Below are positions 8,846-17,171 of a stretch of DNA of 64,000 nt, one piece after another (the first letter of the stretch is position 1; every line of letters begins with the position of its first letter). The stretch comes from a bacterium (GTDB taxonomy: Bacteria; Myxococcota_A; Bradymonadia; UBA7976; UBA1532). Location: contig JAUHXC010000002.1 in NCBI GenBank assembly GCA_030427205.1, positions 62,001 through 126,000 on the forward strand, read 5' to 3'. Under the pieces are notes generated by a model, which did no database searches, was not told where the DNA came from, and was given only the letters and a program-made list of their open reading frames with translations. A program made the position numbers and the translations under genes.

Positions 8846-9454
8846 ATGAATCTGCGCGCTGCGCTTCTCACCGCGACCTTCGCCACGCTCACCGCCGCCC
8901 CGGCGCTGGCAGACAACCACTTCATCTTCGAACTCGACGCCGGCTTGCAGACCGATCTCGCCGCCGAAGACAGCCAGGGCACCGCGCTCGGCGGCACGTT
9001 CGGCTTCGGCGGGCGGATCCCCGGATCGAAGCCGGCATATTACTTCGTCGGTCGGGTCGGCGTCGCGGAGCAGACCTACGGCGGCGCGCGAACCCTGGGC
9101 GCCCCGACGCTCGAATGCGCCTCCACCGAGTGGGCCCTCGGCGCCCGGATGTACCTGCCGATCACCGATCGCTTTCGGGTGATGCTGCAGCTCAGCCTCG
9201 GAGAGACGCTGCAGTACACCGACATCCACTACGATGGGCGGTCGCCGCTGCGCATCGACGAAGACCTCTTCAGCATCTTCGCCGACGCCGGCGTTCAGTA
9301 CCGGTTCACCAACCACTTCTCGCTCGGCGCGCTGATGAACCTCGGCTGGCACCCGGAGGATCGCGCCGACCTCGTCACCCGCAGCGCCGCCATCGAGACC
9401 GACGGCGCGATCGGCCAGATGCGGTTCGGCGTCACGACGACGTTCCACTTCTAG
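8846..9454 (+). CDS. Small outer-membrane beta-barrel protein
   Basis: 202 residues from ATG 8846, with GGAG eight bases upstream. A clear Sec signal peptide ends in APALA (cleavage after about residue 22). The mature protein is a series of amphipathic strands, such as YYFVGRVGVAEQ and LGARMYLPI, and ends in Phe (TTFHF), the usual C-terminal signature for BAM-dependent insertion. The size suggests an 8-stranded barrel of the OmpA/OmpW type. I cannot name a ligand. It is transcribed alone, probably from the sigma-54-like site just upstream, and diverges from the phosphatase fusion gene. Confidence 0.75.
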   Translation: MNLRAALLTATFATLTAAPALADNHFIFELDAGLQTDLAAEDSQGTALGGTFGFGGRIPGSKPAYYFVGRVGVAEQTYGGARTLGAPTLECASTEWALGARMYLPITDRFRVMLQLSLGETLQYTDIHYDGRSPLRIDEDLFSIFADAGVQYRFTNHFSLGALMNLGWHPEDRADLVTRSAAIETDGAIGQMRFGVTTTFHF

Positions 9455-9527
9455 CCCGCTCCCGGGTCGGCCGGCCCGCCGCGTGCCACCAGACCCCGCT
9501 CGAACCCCGATACCACCGGAGTCCCCC

Positions 9528-10397
9528 ATGCCCCGCGTACGCCCCGCCGTCCTGCTCCTGTTGACCCCCGCGCTGCTCGCCTGGAGCGGAGGCGGGTCGG
9601 GTACGGGGGTTTGGGAGGGCGGCGCGGGTCGAGCCATCTCGGCCGACATGAGCGGACTCGCCGAGACGGGCCCCGAGACCCGAATCCTGGTCAACGCGAC
9701 CGTCGGCGACGCGGAGGCGCTGATCGACATCACCATCCCGCGGCTGCACCTCGGCACCCGCGTATCGGCGTTGGACGCCCGGATCACGGTCGACTACCGC
9801 GAGTTCGGCCCCGATGGCGGCGTGCTCTTCGCCGCGGAGGAGGCCCGCGCCGGCTGGCTCGAGGTCTCGGCCGGCCCGACCCATGTCACCCTGCGCATGG
9901 ACATCACCTGGCACGACGGTCAGGGGGCCCATCGGCGTTGGTCGGGGGTCTTCCTCCGGATGGGCAGCCCGTCCGAGGCGACGCGCGATCGCGGTGGATC
10001 CGCTGGAACCGCCGGCGCGGGCTGCGATGTGGCGGTCGATCCCGAGCCCGAGCCCTACTACGACGACGGCGGTGGGTGCGAAGGCGACGACTGGGAGAGC
10101 GACGACAGCTGGGACGACGGCTCCGGCGGCGGTTGCGAGGGCGACGACCTGGGCGGAGGCAGCGGCAGCGGCGGTTGCGAGGGCGATGACCTGGGCGGCG
10201 GTGACGACTTCGGCGGCGATACCGGCGGCGCCTCGTGCGAAGGAGACGCCATCGCTTCGCCCGGCCGCGTGCGGCGCAGCCCGACCGCCGTGCGTATCTT
10301 CAATCAGTTCCCGTGGCTGCTGACCATCGGCGTGCTGGGCCTGCGGCCCGGGCGTCGTCGGCGGCGGGCGATGGCCCGAATCAAGGCCGGAGGCTGA
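9528..10397 (+). CDS. Secreted protein with CEGD repeats and Arg-rich C-terminal anchor
   Basis: 289 residues from ATG 9528 (GGAG six bases upstream); an upstream GTG at 9483 is less likely. It has a signal peptide and a beta-rich domain of about 140 residues. Then comes a Gly/Asp-rich stretch with four Cys-Glu-Gly-Asp motifs. It ends in a hydrophobic segment (FPWLLTIGVLGL) followed by RPGRRRRR. A Cys motif, a hydrophobic helix and an Arg cluster resemble a C-terminal sorting tag of the MYXO-CTERM type, but the Cys-to-helix distance is longer than usual. I do not recognise the main domain. The acidic Cys-containing repeats could bind metal; that is a guess from composition. Confidence 0.6.
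   Translation: MPRVRPAVLLLLTPALLAWSGGGSGTGVWEGGAGRAISADMSGLAETGPETRILVNATVGDAEALIDITIPRLHLGTRVSALDARITVDYREFGPDGGVLFAAEEARAGWLEVSAGPTHVTLRMDITWHDGQGAHRRWSGVFLRMGSPSEATRDRGGSAGTAGAGCDVAVDPEPEPYYDDGGGCEGDDWESDDSWDDGSGGGCEGDDLGGGSGSGGCEGDDLGGGDDFGGDTGGASCEGDAIASPGRVRRSPTAVRIFNQFPWLLTIGVLGLRPGRRRRRAMARIKAGG
10077..10247 (+). repeat. Four CEGD motifs in Gly/Asp-rich tract
   Basis: Cys codons at 10077, 10134, 10176 and 10236 each start Cys-Glu-Gly-Asp, with 57, 42 and 60 bases between them. Glycine and aspartate fill the spacers. Irregular spacing suggests an old degenerate repeat rather than a recent tandem duplication. Confidence 0.8.
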
Positions 10398-10415
10398 GTA
10401 CGGCGCCGGCGGTCA

Positions 10416-11426
10416 TCACAACCAGCCCTGCTCCCGATACCACTCGGCGGTCTCGCGCAGACGCCGGGTCAAGGGGATGCGCCACTTCATCGCCAGCGCG
10501 TCGCGGGCCTTGCGCGACGAGCACATCCACGAGCCGGCGGTGGCCTCCCGGGCGCGATCGATGGTCAGCGGGGCCGGCTGGCCCTTGAGTCGGGCATAGG
10601 CCTCGGCCACCGCCGCGATGCCGAAGGTGATCGGCGCCGGCGTGGGCAGGACGCGCACCTGGCTGCGCCCGAGGGCCTCGCCGATGAGCTGCGCCAGGTC
10701 GGAATACGTCGGACGGTGGTCATCTCCGGCGTAGTAGATCCCGTGGCCGGGCACCGGTGGCTCGTCGGGCCCCGGCAGCCGCTGGCCGCGCTCGGCGGCA
10801 GCGACGACCAGCTGAGCCAGATCCGCGGCGTAGACCAGCGACAGGCGCTGGGTCGACAGGCCCGGCGAGAGGCTCCACCCGCGATCGGCGAGGCGAAACC
10901 ACTCGAGCATCTCCCGATCGTATTCGCCAAAAGCCACCGGCGGCCGGACGATGGTGGTCGCGACCTGCCCGGCGCGGGCGTAGGCTGCCTGCTCGCCGGC
11001 GAGCTTCGAACGACCGTAGTCCGAGACCGGGCGCGGGGGATCGCTCTCGACGAGGGGGATCTCGGCATCGCTCGGCCCGGCCGCGGCGAGGGATGACAAC
11101 AGCAGCAGAACGGGCGGGCGCTCGGCCGCCGCGCAGGCGTCGGCGACCTGCGCGACGCCGCCCGCGTTGATCCGGTGCAGGGTCTCGCCGTCCGCCGCCC
11201 GATCGATGCCGTGCAGGTGATAGACGACCTCGGCGGTCTGGCACAGATCGGCGAAGGTCTGCGGGTCGTCCACCCGGCCCAGCCGCAGCCGGACGCCCAT
11301 GGCTTCGAGGGGGGTGATGTCTCTGTCGGGCTCGACCAGGCAGGTCACGTCGTCGCCCAGCTTCACCAGGCGCTCGACGACGTGGCGGCCGATGAAGCTC
11401 ATTCCTCCGGTGACGAAGACCTGCAT
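10416..11426 (-). CDS. NAD-dependent epimerase/dehydratase family protein
   Basis: 336 residues, an extended short-chain dehydrogenase/reductase. The Rossmann fingerprint TGGMSFIG lies at residues 6-13, with a catalytic Ser region (LLLSSLAAAG) and YGRSK as the catalytic Tyr/Lys pair. Substrate cannot be assigned. Close relatives include sugar-nucleotide epimerases, dihydroflavonol reductase-like enzymes and 3-beta-hydroxysteroid dehydrogenase-like proteins. The start is ATG at 11426. It converges with the CEGD-repeat gene and diverges from the VWA lipoprotein; no operon partner is visible. Confidence 0.85.
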   Translation of the reverse strand: MQVFVTGGMSFIGRHVVERLVKLGDDVTCLVEPDRDITPLEAMGVRLRLGRVDDPQTFADLCQTAEVVYHLHGIDRAADGETLHRINAGGVAQVADACAAAERPPVLLLLSSLAAAGPSDAEIPLVESDPPRPVSDYGRSKLAGEQAAYARAGQVATTIVRPPVAFGEYDREMLEWFRLADRGWSLSPGLSTQRLSLVYAADLAQLVVAAAERGQRLPGPDEPPVPGHGIYYAGDDHRPTYSDLAQLIGEALGRSQVRVLPTPAPITFGIAAVAEAYARLKGQPAPLTIDRAREATAGSWMCSSRKARDALAMKWRIPLTRRLRETAEWYREQGWL

Positions 11427-11636
11427 GGGATCTCCCGGCGCGGTGCGTCGCGCGAGCGCACAACCGTGTCAGTATCGGGTTCTGTCTCGTGGTTTTCAAA
11501 CGAATCGAACGCCCTGTCCGTGGCGGCAGCGCGCCTCGCCGGGCCGCCGCTCATGCCCGCGCAGAAAAATCTGCCGGCCCGGGGAAAGATCCAGGGGCGC
11601 TCGCGTAAGGCGTGCCACATGAAAGGGAGGCACCCC

Positions 11637-13367
11637 ATGCGAATGGAACGATGGTTGACCCTGTTGCTGGCCTGCGCGGCGCTCGCGTTCGCGGGCTGCG
11701 ATGATGCCGCGGGCGGCAGTGGCGGCTTCTTCGGCGACGACGACAACGAGCCCAACGCGGCGGCCGACGCCGGGGCGTGGGGCGGCGCGGGCGGCGCGGG
11801 CGGCGAGGGCGGCAACTGGGGCGGTGAGGGCGAGGGCGAGGGCGAAGGCGAGGGCGAAGGCGAAGGCGAGGGGCCGGGCATGCCGGAGCCCCCCCAGGGC
11901 AATACCAACGTCAACCTCGGCGGCGCACAGGACATCGGCTACTTCCGGCGCCTGCTCGCCGACGGCATCGTACCCACCAGCGAAGACATCGACGCGGCGG
12001 GCTTCTTCGCCGAACACCATACGCCGCTGCCCCAGCCCGACTGCGGGGAGCAGGTCTGCCTGCAGGCGATGCTCGGCGTGATGGCCAACCTCATCAACGG
12101 CAACAACTGCACCCTGCTGCAGATCGGCCTCAACTCCCCGCTGGTGGCCGATCCCGCGCTGCGGCCGCCCCTGAGCCTGACGGTGGTGGTCGACGTATCG
12201 GGCTCGATGCGGGCCGACGGCAAGCTCGACTTCGTCCGCCAGGGGCTCGGTCAGATGATCAACGCCCTCAACGACGACGATCAGATCGCCATCGTCAAGT
12301 ACAGCAGCGACGCTCAGCTCCTGCTGCCGATGACCACGCTGCGCGGGCGGCGAAACGAACTGCACGGTGTGGTCGACCGGCTGGTGCCCGAAGGTGCGAC
12401 GAACATCTACGACGGGCTCGAGACGGGCTACCTCGAGGCGATGGCCCACTACGACAGCGGCCGTCAGAACCGGGTCATCCTGCTCAGCGACGGGCAGGCG
12501 ACCTCGGGCATCACCGACGACGACCGCATCCGGGGGCTGTCGAGCCGCTACAACAGCGAGGGCGTCGGCCTGACCACGGTGGGCCTCGGCACCGACTTCA
12601 ACTTCGACCTCATGCGCGGGCTGGCCGAGCAGGGGGACGGCAACTACTACTTCGTCGAGCACGCCGCGGCGGTCGAAGAGGTCTTCGCCGAAGAGCTGTC
12701 GTACTTCACCGTACCGGTCGCCTTCGACGTCGAGCTGGAGATGGCGCCGGGCAGCGACTACCGCATGGTGCGGGCCTACGGCTCGCGGATGTGGGCCGAT
12801 GATGGCGTCGGCGGGGGCGGCCTCTCGGTGCCCAGCGTCTTCCTCGCCCACCGGGTCGCCCATGACGACGTCGGCGAAGGCGGCACCCGGCGCGGCGGCG
12901 GCTCGGCGCTGCTCATCGAGCTGATGCCCGAGGTCGATCCGGTGCGCGAGCCGGGCGCGGCGCGGGTGGCCGTCGTCGACCTGCGGTTCCGCGAGCCGGG
13001 CACCGACCGCATCGTCGAGCAGCAGGTGCGGGTGACCTATCCCGAAGAGCCCCAGGTCCTGCTGCGCCAGGGCTTCTTCGACAACGCCATCGTCGAGAAG
13101 AGCTTCGTGATGCTCAATATCTACGTCGGCATCTCCCTGGCGCTCGATCGCTTCCACTTCGAGCGCGACGGCGAGGGCGCGGTGGGCATGCTGCAGCAGC
13201 TCATCGACGCGGTCGCCGACTATGAAGACAGCGCGAACGACGGCATGGGCGACGTCGACATGCAGCTCGACATCGAGCTGATGGAGCAGGTCATCGACGT
13301 GCTGCTGCGCAACGGCGCCCGTGACCCCGAGCTGCCGGAAGAAGAAGATCCCTGGCCGGCTGACTGA
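11637..13367 (+). CDS. VWA-domain lipoprotein
   Basis: 576 residues from ATG 11637, preceded by AGGGAGG at ideal distance; an ATG at 11619 would place that site inside the gene. It has a lipobox AFAGC (Cys21). An Asp/Gly/Glu spacer follows, including a pure Gly-Glu tract (63-79). The von Willebrand factor A domain spans about 181-350 with an intact MIDAS start, DVSGS (Asp186, Ser188, Ser190). The C-terminal 200 residues resemble the region that follows VWA in YfbK-like proteins (SFVMLNIYVGISLALDRFH). Probably surface-exposed, binding protein or metal through the VWA domain. Confidence 0.85.
   Translation: MRMERWLTLLLACAALAFAGCDDAAGGSGGFFGDDDNEPNAAADAGAWGGAGGAGGEGGNWGGEGEGEGEGEGEGEGEGPGMPEPPQGNTNVNLGGAQDIGYFRRLLADGIVPTSEDIDAAGFFAEHHTPLPQPDCGEQVCLQAMLGVMANLINGNNCTLLQIGLNSPLVADPALRPPLSLTVVVDVSGSMRADGKLDFVRQGLGQMINALNDDDQIAIVKYSSDAQLLLPMTTLRGRRNELHGVVDRLVPEGATNIYDGLETGYLEAMAHYDSGRQNRVILLSDGQATSGITDDDRIRGLSSRYNSEGVGLTTVGLGTDFNFDLMRGLAEQGDGNYYFVEHAAAVEEVFAEELSYFTVPVAFDVELEMAPGSDYRMVRAYGSRMWADDGVGGGGLSVPSVFLAHRVAHDDVGEGGTRRGGGSALLIELMPEVDPVREPGAARVAVVDLRFREPGTDRIVEQQVRVTYPEEPQVLLRQGFFDNAIVEKSFVMLNIYVGISLALDRFHFERDGEGAVGMLQQLIDAVADYEDSANDGMGDVDMQLDIELMEQVIDVLLRNGARDPELPEEEDPWPAD
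11823..11873 (+). repeat. Gly-Glu coding microsatellite
   Basis: About eight copies of the GGC/GGT-GAG/GAA codon pair encode the Gly-Glu spacer of the VWA lipoprotein. The unit is six bases, so copy-number changes keep the reading frame and would only lengthen or shorten the tether. Confidence 0.8.
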
Positions 13368-13382
13368 CCGGTTCGCCCGACC

Positions 13383-14405
13383 CTATCCGGCCCGGCGCAG
13401 GGGATCCGACGCGCCCGCTGCTGCCGGGCCCTGCCCATCGCCGCCCTCGCCGTATCCGTCTGCGCCTGGGCCTTCGCGCAGAACAGCGCCCTCGGGGAAG
13501 CCCGCCGCGCTGGCCAGGACGCGCATCAAGCCCTCCACCTCGCTGTGTCCCATGCCGGCGGCCAGCTCGGCCGCCCGCTGGGCCTCGGTACTGGCCGCCT
13601 GCCCCGCGCCGGCGGACAGCCGAATCAGCGCCAACGCGCCCCGCGCGCGCATCTCGAAGCCCGCACGGCCATCGTCGGCGGCCAGACGCGCACCCTGGCT
13701 GAGTCGCTCGGCGGCGGTGCTGGCGTCGCGCTGATCGAGGGCCACGAGCCCCGCGACGATGTGCTGCACCGCGGGATGACCCCCGGCGAGCGTATCGACC
13801 AGGGCGACGAGGCGGGCCAGGGAGGCAGCCACCGGCAGACCGGCCTGACCGGTCAGGATCATCGCTCGACGCGCGTGCTCTCGGGCGGCGGCGGGGCGTC
13901 CGGACAACAGCTCGGAGCGCGCCAGCCGCTCGTGGGTCATGGCCATCGGGATGCGCGCGGTGCCAGCGAGGGCGAGAGCTTCACGAAAGCGTTCGATGCC
14001 TTCGCCGTGTTGCCCGCGTATCGCCGCCCGCTCACCGGCGCGGAAGACCTCCTGCCACCGCTCGAGTCGCTCGGCGCGGCCGCGCGCGTCGTCGCCGATC
14101 GCCGCCGCCAGCGCCCGGGTCCATGGGGCGGGGGTATGGTCTCCATCCGGCGAGAGCTCGACCGAATCGGCGCAGCGGGCCGCCGTGGCCTCGGCCGCTT
14201 CGACGGCCTCCCACGCGGCCAGCGCCACCCGCAGGCCGAAGCCGGGCGATCGGTGCTCGATCGCGGTATCCGGCTGCATCCAGCGGGCGAAGTGGTGACT
14301 CAGGACGTCGGCGAGCAGGGCGTCGACGTCCACGGCACGCAGCGCGGCCTCCTTGCAGGCGTCGGTCCACAGCTCGTCGTCGAGCAGCAAGTGCAGGGCG
14401 TTCAT
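13383..14405 (-). CDS. Helical-repeat (TPR-like) protein of unknown function
   Basis: 340 residues from ATG 14405. GGAGG lies six bases upstream, which decides against a TTG three bases earlier. It is almost entirely alpha-helical and Ala/Arg/Leu-rich, with TPR-like pairs in the middle (GIERFREALALAG, AREHARRAMILTG, ERLSQGARLA). No signal peptide or membrane segment is seen, so it is probably cytoplasmic. The C-terminal 30 residues are Gly/Ala-rich. Function unknown. A 7-base inverted repeat (14417-14440) lies directly upstream of the ribosome site. Confidence 0.7.
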   Translation of the reverse strand: MNALHLLLDDELWTDACKEAALRAVDVDALLADVLSHHFARWMQPDTAIEHRSPGFGLRVALAAWEAVEAAEATAARCADSVELSPDGDHTPAPWTRALAAAIGDDARGRAERLERWQEVFRAGERAAIRGQHGEGIERFREALALAGTARIPMAMTHERLARSELLSGRPAAAREHARRAMILTGQAGLPVAASLARLVALVDTLAGGHPAVQHIVAGLVALDQRDASTAAERLSQGARLAADDGRAGFEMRARGALALIRLSAGAGQAASTEAQRAAELAAGMGHSEVEGLMRVLASAAGFPEGAVLREGPGADGYGEGGDGQGPAAAGASDPLRRAG

Positions 14406-14416
14406 CAAGGGCCTCC

Positions 14417-14440
14417 GATGGGTCGTTCGAAGTACCCATC
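14417..14440 (-). promoter_or_regulatory. Inverted repeat in front of the ribosome site
   Basis: Perfect 7-base arms GATGGGT and ACCCATC flank a 10-base loop. On the minus strand the second arm is immediately followed by GGAGG and then the ATG at 14405. It could be an operator or a leader hairpin; nothing in the sequence tells which. Confidence 0.35.
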
Positions 14441-14526
14441 GATCAGCCGCACCGGATGTTGCGCAGAATCGACGTGCGGGGTCGAAAAAGAGGACGCGCG
14501 CGCCGGTCGATGGCCGCGCGGGCGGC

Positions 14527-15414
14527 TCAGCCCGGGGTCACCGGCGCCAGGTTCGAGACGGCCCGCGAGACGAGAACGGGCAACGTACGCCCGTCGGCGG
14601 GATAGCTGGTGATCGACAGCAGGGTCGGCAGCGGCGACAGCTCGATGATGCCCGACGTCCCGCTCACGGTGACCGGCTCGCGGAAGGCCGCCGCCATGGT
14701 CTCCGACAGGCGATAGAGGTCTTTCGCCGCCAACGCCGACTCGAAGATGCAGGCATACTCACCCCCACCGAGGTCGGCGACGGTATCGGTCAGGTCGATG
14801 GCCAGCATCAGGCGCTTGAGCACCGCCCGCTGGAAGACCTCGGTGAGCTGGGGGCCGAAGCGGTCGGAGACCGTATCGACCGCCTTGCACCGCACCCACG
14901 CCAGCCGCAAGCGCCCGCCCGCGTGGTCGGCCCGGCGCATGGCCATGGTCAGGCGATCGAGGAAGATCGTGCGGCCGGGCAGACCCGTCGAGCGGCGGTA
15001 GATCTCGGCTTCGGGCTTGCGCTCACGGAAGAATCGCCGCTCGAGGGCATAGCGGACCGTGCGCGCCAGCCGGCTCATGTCGGCGGTGCCCTTGCGCACG
15101 TAGTCTTCACCACCCGCGCGCAGCGCTTCGATGCCCAGGCGGGCATCGTCGATGCCCGTCAAGACGATGATCGGCGTGCGTTCGAACAGCGTGCGGGCAT
15201 GAACCAGCGTATCGAGGCCGGTGCTGTCGGGCAGCGTGAGGTCGAGCAGGATGAGGTCGGGCGGTTCGTGCTCGGCGACCGTGTCCAGATCGCCGAGCCG
15301 CGTCGCGCGGAGCAGGCGTGCGTCGAGCAGGTCCGAATGCTCGAGGGCCCGGCGCGCCAGGATCGCGTCGTCGTCGTCGTCTTCGACGAGCAGCACCAGG
15401 AGGGACTTTTCCAC
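14527..15414 (-). CDS. Response regulator: receiver plus degenerate GGDEF domain
   Basis: 295 residues from GTG 15414 (GAGG upstream). An N-terminal receiver domain (1-125) has acidic residues EDDDDD at 11-16, phospho-acceptor Asp58 (LILLDLTLPD), the Thr motif VLTG and Lys108 in VRKG. Residues 140-290 fit a GGDEF diguanylate-cyclase fold, but the signature reads GGGEY (216-220) instead of GG[DE]EF, so cyclase activity is doubtful. It may act as a phospho-dependent c-di-GMP or protein-binding output. No histidine kinase is adjacent. Confidence 0.75.
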   Translation of the reverse strand: MEKSLLVLLVEDDDDDAILARRALEHSDLLDARLLRATRLGDLDTVAEHEPPDLILLDLTLPDSTGLDTLVHARTLFERTPIIVLTGIDDARLGIEALRAGGEDYVRKGTADMSRLARTVRYALERRFFRERKPEAEIYRRSTGLPGRTIFLDRLTMAMRRADHAGGRLRLAWVRCKAVDTVSDRFGPQLTEVFQRAVLKRLMLAIDLTDTVADLGGGEYACIFESALAAKDLYRLSETMAAAFREPVTVSGTSGIIELSPLPTLLSITSYPADGRTLPVLVSRAVSNLAPVTPG

Positions 15415-15572
15415 GCACGCACCTCGACCTTCAGGGGCGCACCATAGCGTACTCCGCGGACCGCCGACAGGCGTGTCTGGCGGCGGGCACGCCCTTGAAC
15501 GACACTTCGAATGGCGCCACAGTGCGGGCGAATCGACCAGTGCCGGCCGGTCGCGAGCGAGGAGGAAGACCC

Positions 15573-15971
15573 ATGGATCGTCGCCGTCATTTCTCGGCCT
15601 CGCCCTACGAGGGCCAGTTCGGCTATTGCCGCGCGCTGCGTACCGGGCGGCGCATCGTCGTCTCGGGCACCGCCCCCATCGGCCCCAAGGGCAATACCGC
15701 CGCGCCGGGTGACGCGTTCGGGCAGGCCTGGCGCTGCTTGCAGATCATCGAAGAGGCCGTCGAGGCCCTCGGCGGGCGCATCGAGCACGTGGTGCGCACG
15801 CGGATCTACATCACCCGCCGCGACGACTGGAGCGTCGTGGCCCGGGCCCACGGTCAGGTCTTCGGCGAGGCGCGCCCGGCGACGACGTTGGTCGTGGTCG
15901 CCGGCCTGCTCGATCCGGACTGGCTCGTCGAGATCGAAGCCGAGGCCGAGGTGCCCGACGGGACCCCCTGA
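15573..15971 (+). CDS. RidA/YjgF-family protein
   Basis: 132 residues from ATG 15573, with GGAGG directly upstream. The family signature is clear: VRTRIYITRRDDW carries the substrate-carboxylate Arg, and IEAEAEV at the end carries the conserved Glu. RidA proteins form trimers and hydrolyse reactive 2-aminoacrylate/imine intermediates made by PLP enzymes. Many paralogues have other roles, so deaminase activity is likely but not certain. It stands alone upstream of the mevalonate cluster on the same strand, with a 120-base gap. Confidence 0.85.
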   Translation: MDRRRHFSASPYEGQFGYCRALRTGRRIVVSGTAPIGPKGNTAAPGDAFGQAWRCLQIIEEAVEALGGRIEHVVRTRIYITRRDDWSVVARAHGQVFGEARPATTLVVVAGLLDPDWLVEIEAEAEVPDGTP

Positions 15972-16091
15972 CGCTCGACGACTATCGCGTTCGACGAGTT
16001 CTGCGCCACCCTGCGGGGTCATCGGGCATCACTCACATCGAATCGACCCCGCGCCCTCCTCGAAGGGCCGCCCCGACCCGGCAGAGCAGGT

Positions 16092-17171
16092 ATGAGCGAC
16101 ATCTATCAGCGCAAGCGTGATCACATCGACCTGTGCAATACGGGCGACGTCGGCCCGGGGGGGCACCGCGGCCTCTTCGAAGACGTCTGGCTCGTGCACG
16201 ACGCCATGCCCGAGCTGGCGATGCACGATCTCGACACCACCATCCGGTTGCTCGATCACACGCTCGAGGCGCCGGTGATGGTCACCGGCATGACCGGCGG
16301 GCCGCCGGAGGCCGGCGCGATCAACCGCGGCATCGCCCAGGTCTGCGATCGGCTCGGTCTGGCGTTCGGCGTCGGCAGCCAACGGGTCATCACCAAAGCC
16401 GATGTCTCCGCGGCGACCTTCGCCGTCCGCGACGTCGCGCCCGATGTAGCGCTCTTCGGCAACATCGGCATCAACCAGGCCCGCGACATGGGCCCCGAGA
16501 CGGTCCGTGAGCTGATGCAGCGGATCGGGGCCGACTACGTGGCGGTGCACCTCAACCCCGCGATGGAGCTCGTGCAGCCCGGGGCCGACGCCGACTCGGA
16601 CTTTCGGCACGGCTACGAGACCATCGCGCGCCTGGTCGACGCGCTCGACGGGCGGGTGCTCGTCAAGGAGTGCGGTACGGGCTTGTCGCCGCGTGTCGTA
16701 CGCCGTCTGCACGCCGCGGGGGTGCGCGCGGTCGACGTCAGCGGTTCGGGGGGCACCAGCTGGATCAAGGTCGAGGCGCTGCGGGCCCGGGGCGCGCTGG
16801 CTGACCTGGGCCTGCTGTTCGCCGACTGGGGCATCCCGACCGCGGCGGCCACCGCGATGGCGGCGGGCATCGGCCCTCAGGTGGTGGCCTCGGGCGGTAT
16901 CGGCGACGGCCTGACCGCGGGCAAGGCGCTCGCGCTCGGCGCAGATGTCGTCGGCTGCGCGCGGCCCGTCCTGCAGGCCTTCCTCGCCGAGGAGAACGGG
17001 GGGATCGAGGGCGCGACGGCGTTCCTCGAACGGTTCATGCAAGGCATCCGCATGGCCATGGCGCTGACCGGCTGCCGCACACCGTCGGAGCTGCGCGCGG
17101 CGCCGCGGGTGGTCGGCCCGCGGCTCGGGGCTTGGATCGCGCAGGTGGGGAGCGGACGTGAAGACGGGTGA
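16092..17171 (+). CDS. fni: Type 2 isopentenyl-diphosphate delta-isomerase
   Basis: 359 residues from ATG 16092. It has the IDI-2 features: N-terminal RKRDHI, TGMTGG at 65-70, GSQR at 95-98 and a TIM-barrel with the FMN phosphate region ASGGIGDG. It interconverts isopentenyl and dimethylallyl diphosphate using reduced FMN. The active-site stretch usually written HLNxxQE reads HLNPAME (153-159), so the conserved Gln is Met158 while the Mg-binding Glu159 remains. The gene overlaps the HMG-CoA reductase start by 14 bases, placing it first in the mevalonate operon. Confidence 0.9.
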   Translation: MSDIYQRKRDHIDLCNTGDVGPGGHRGLFEDVWLVHDAMPELAMHDLDTTIRLLDHTLEAPVMVTGMTGGPPEAGAINRGIAQVCDRLGLAFGVGSQRVITKADVSAATFAVRDVAPDVALFGNIGINQARDMGPETVRELMQRIGADYVAVHLNPAMELVQPGADADSDFRHGYETIARLVDALDGRVLVKECGTGLSPRVVRRLHAAGVRAVDVSGSGGTSWIKVEALRARGALADLGLLFADWGIPTAAATAMAAGIGPQVVASGGIGDGLTAGKALALGADVVGCARPVLQAFLAEENGGIEGATAFLERFMQGIRMAMALTGCRTPSELRAAPRVVGPRLGAWIAQVGSGREDG

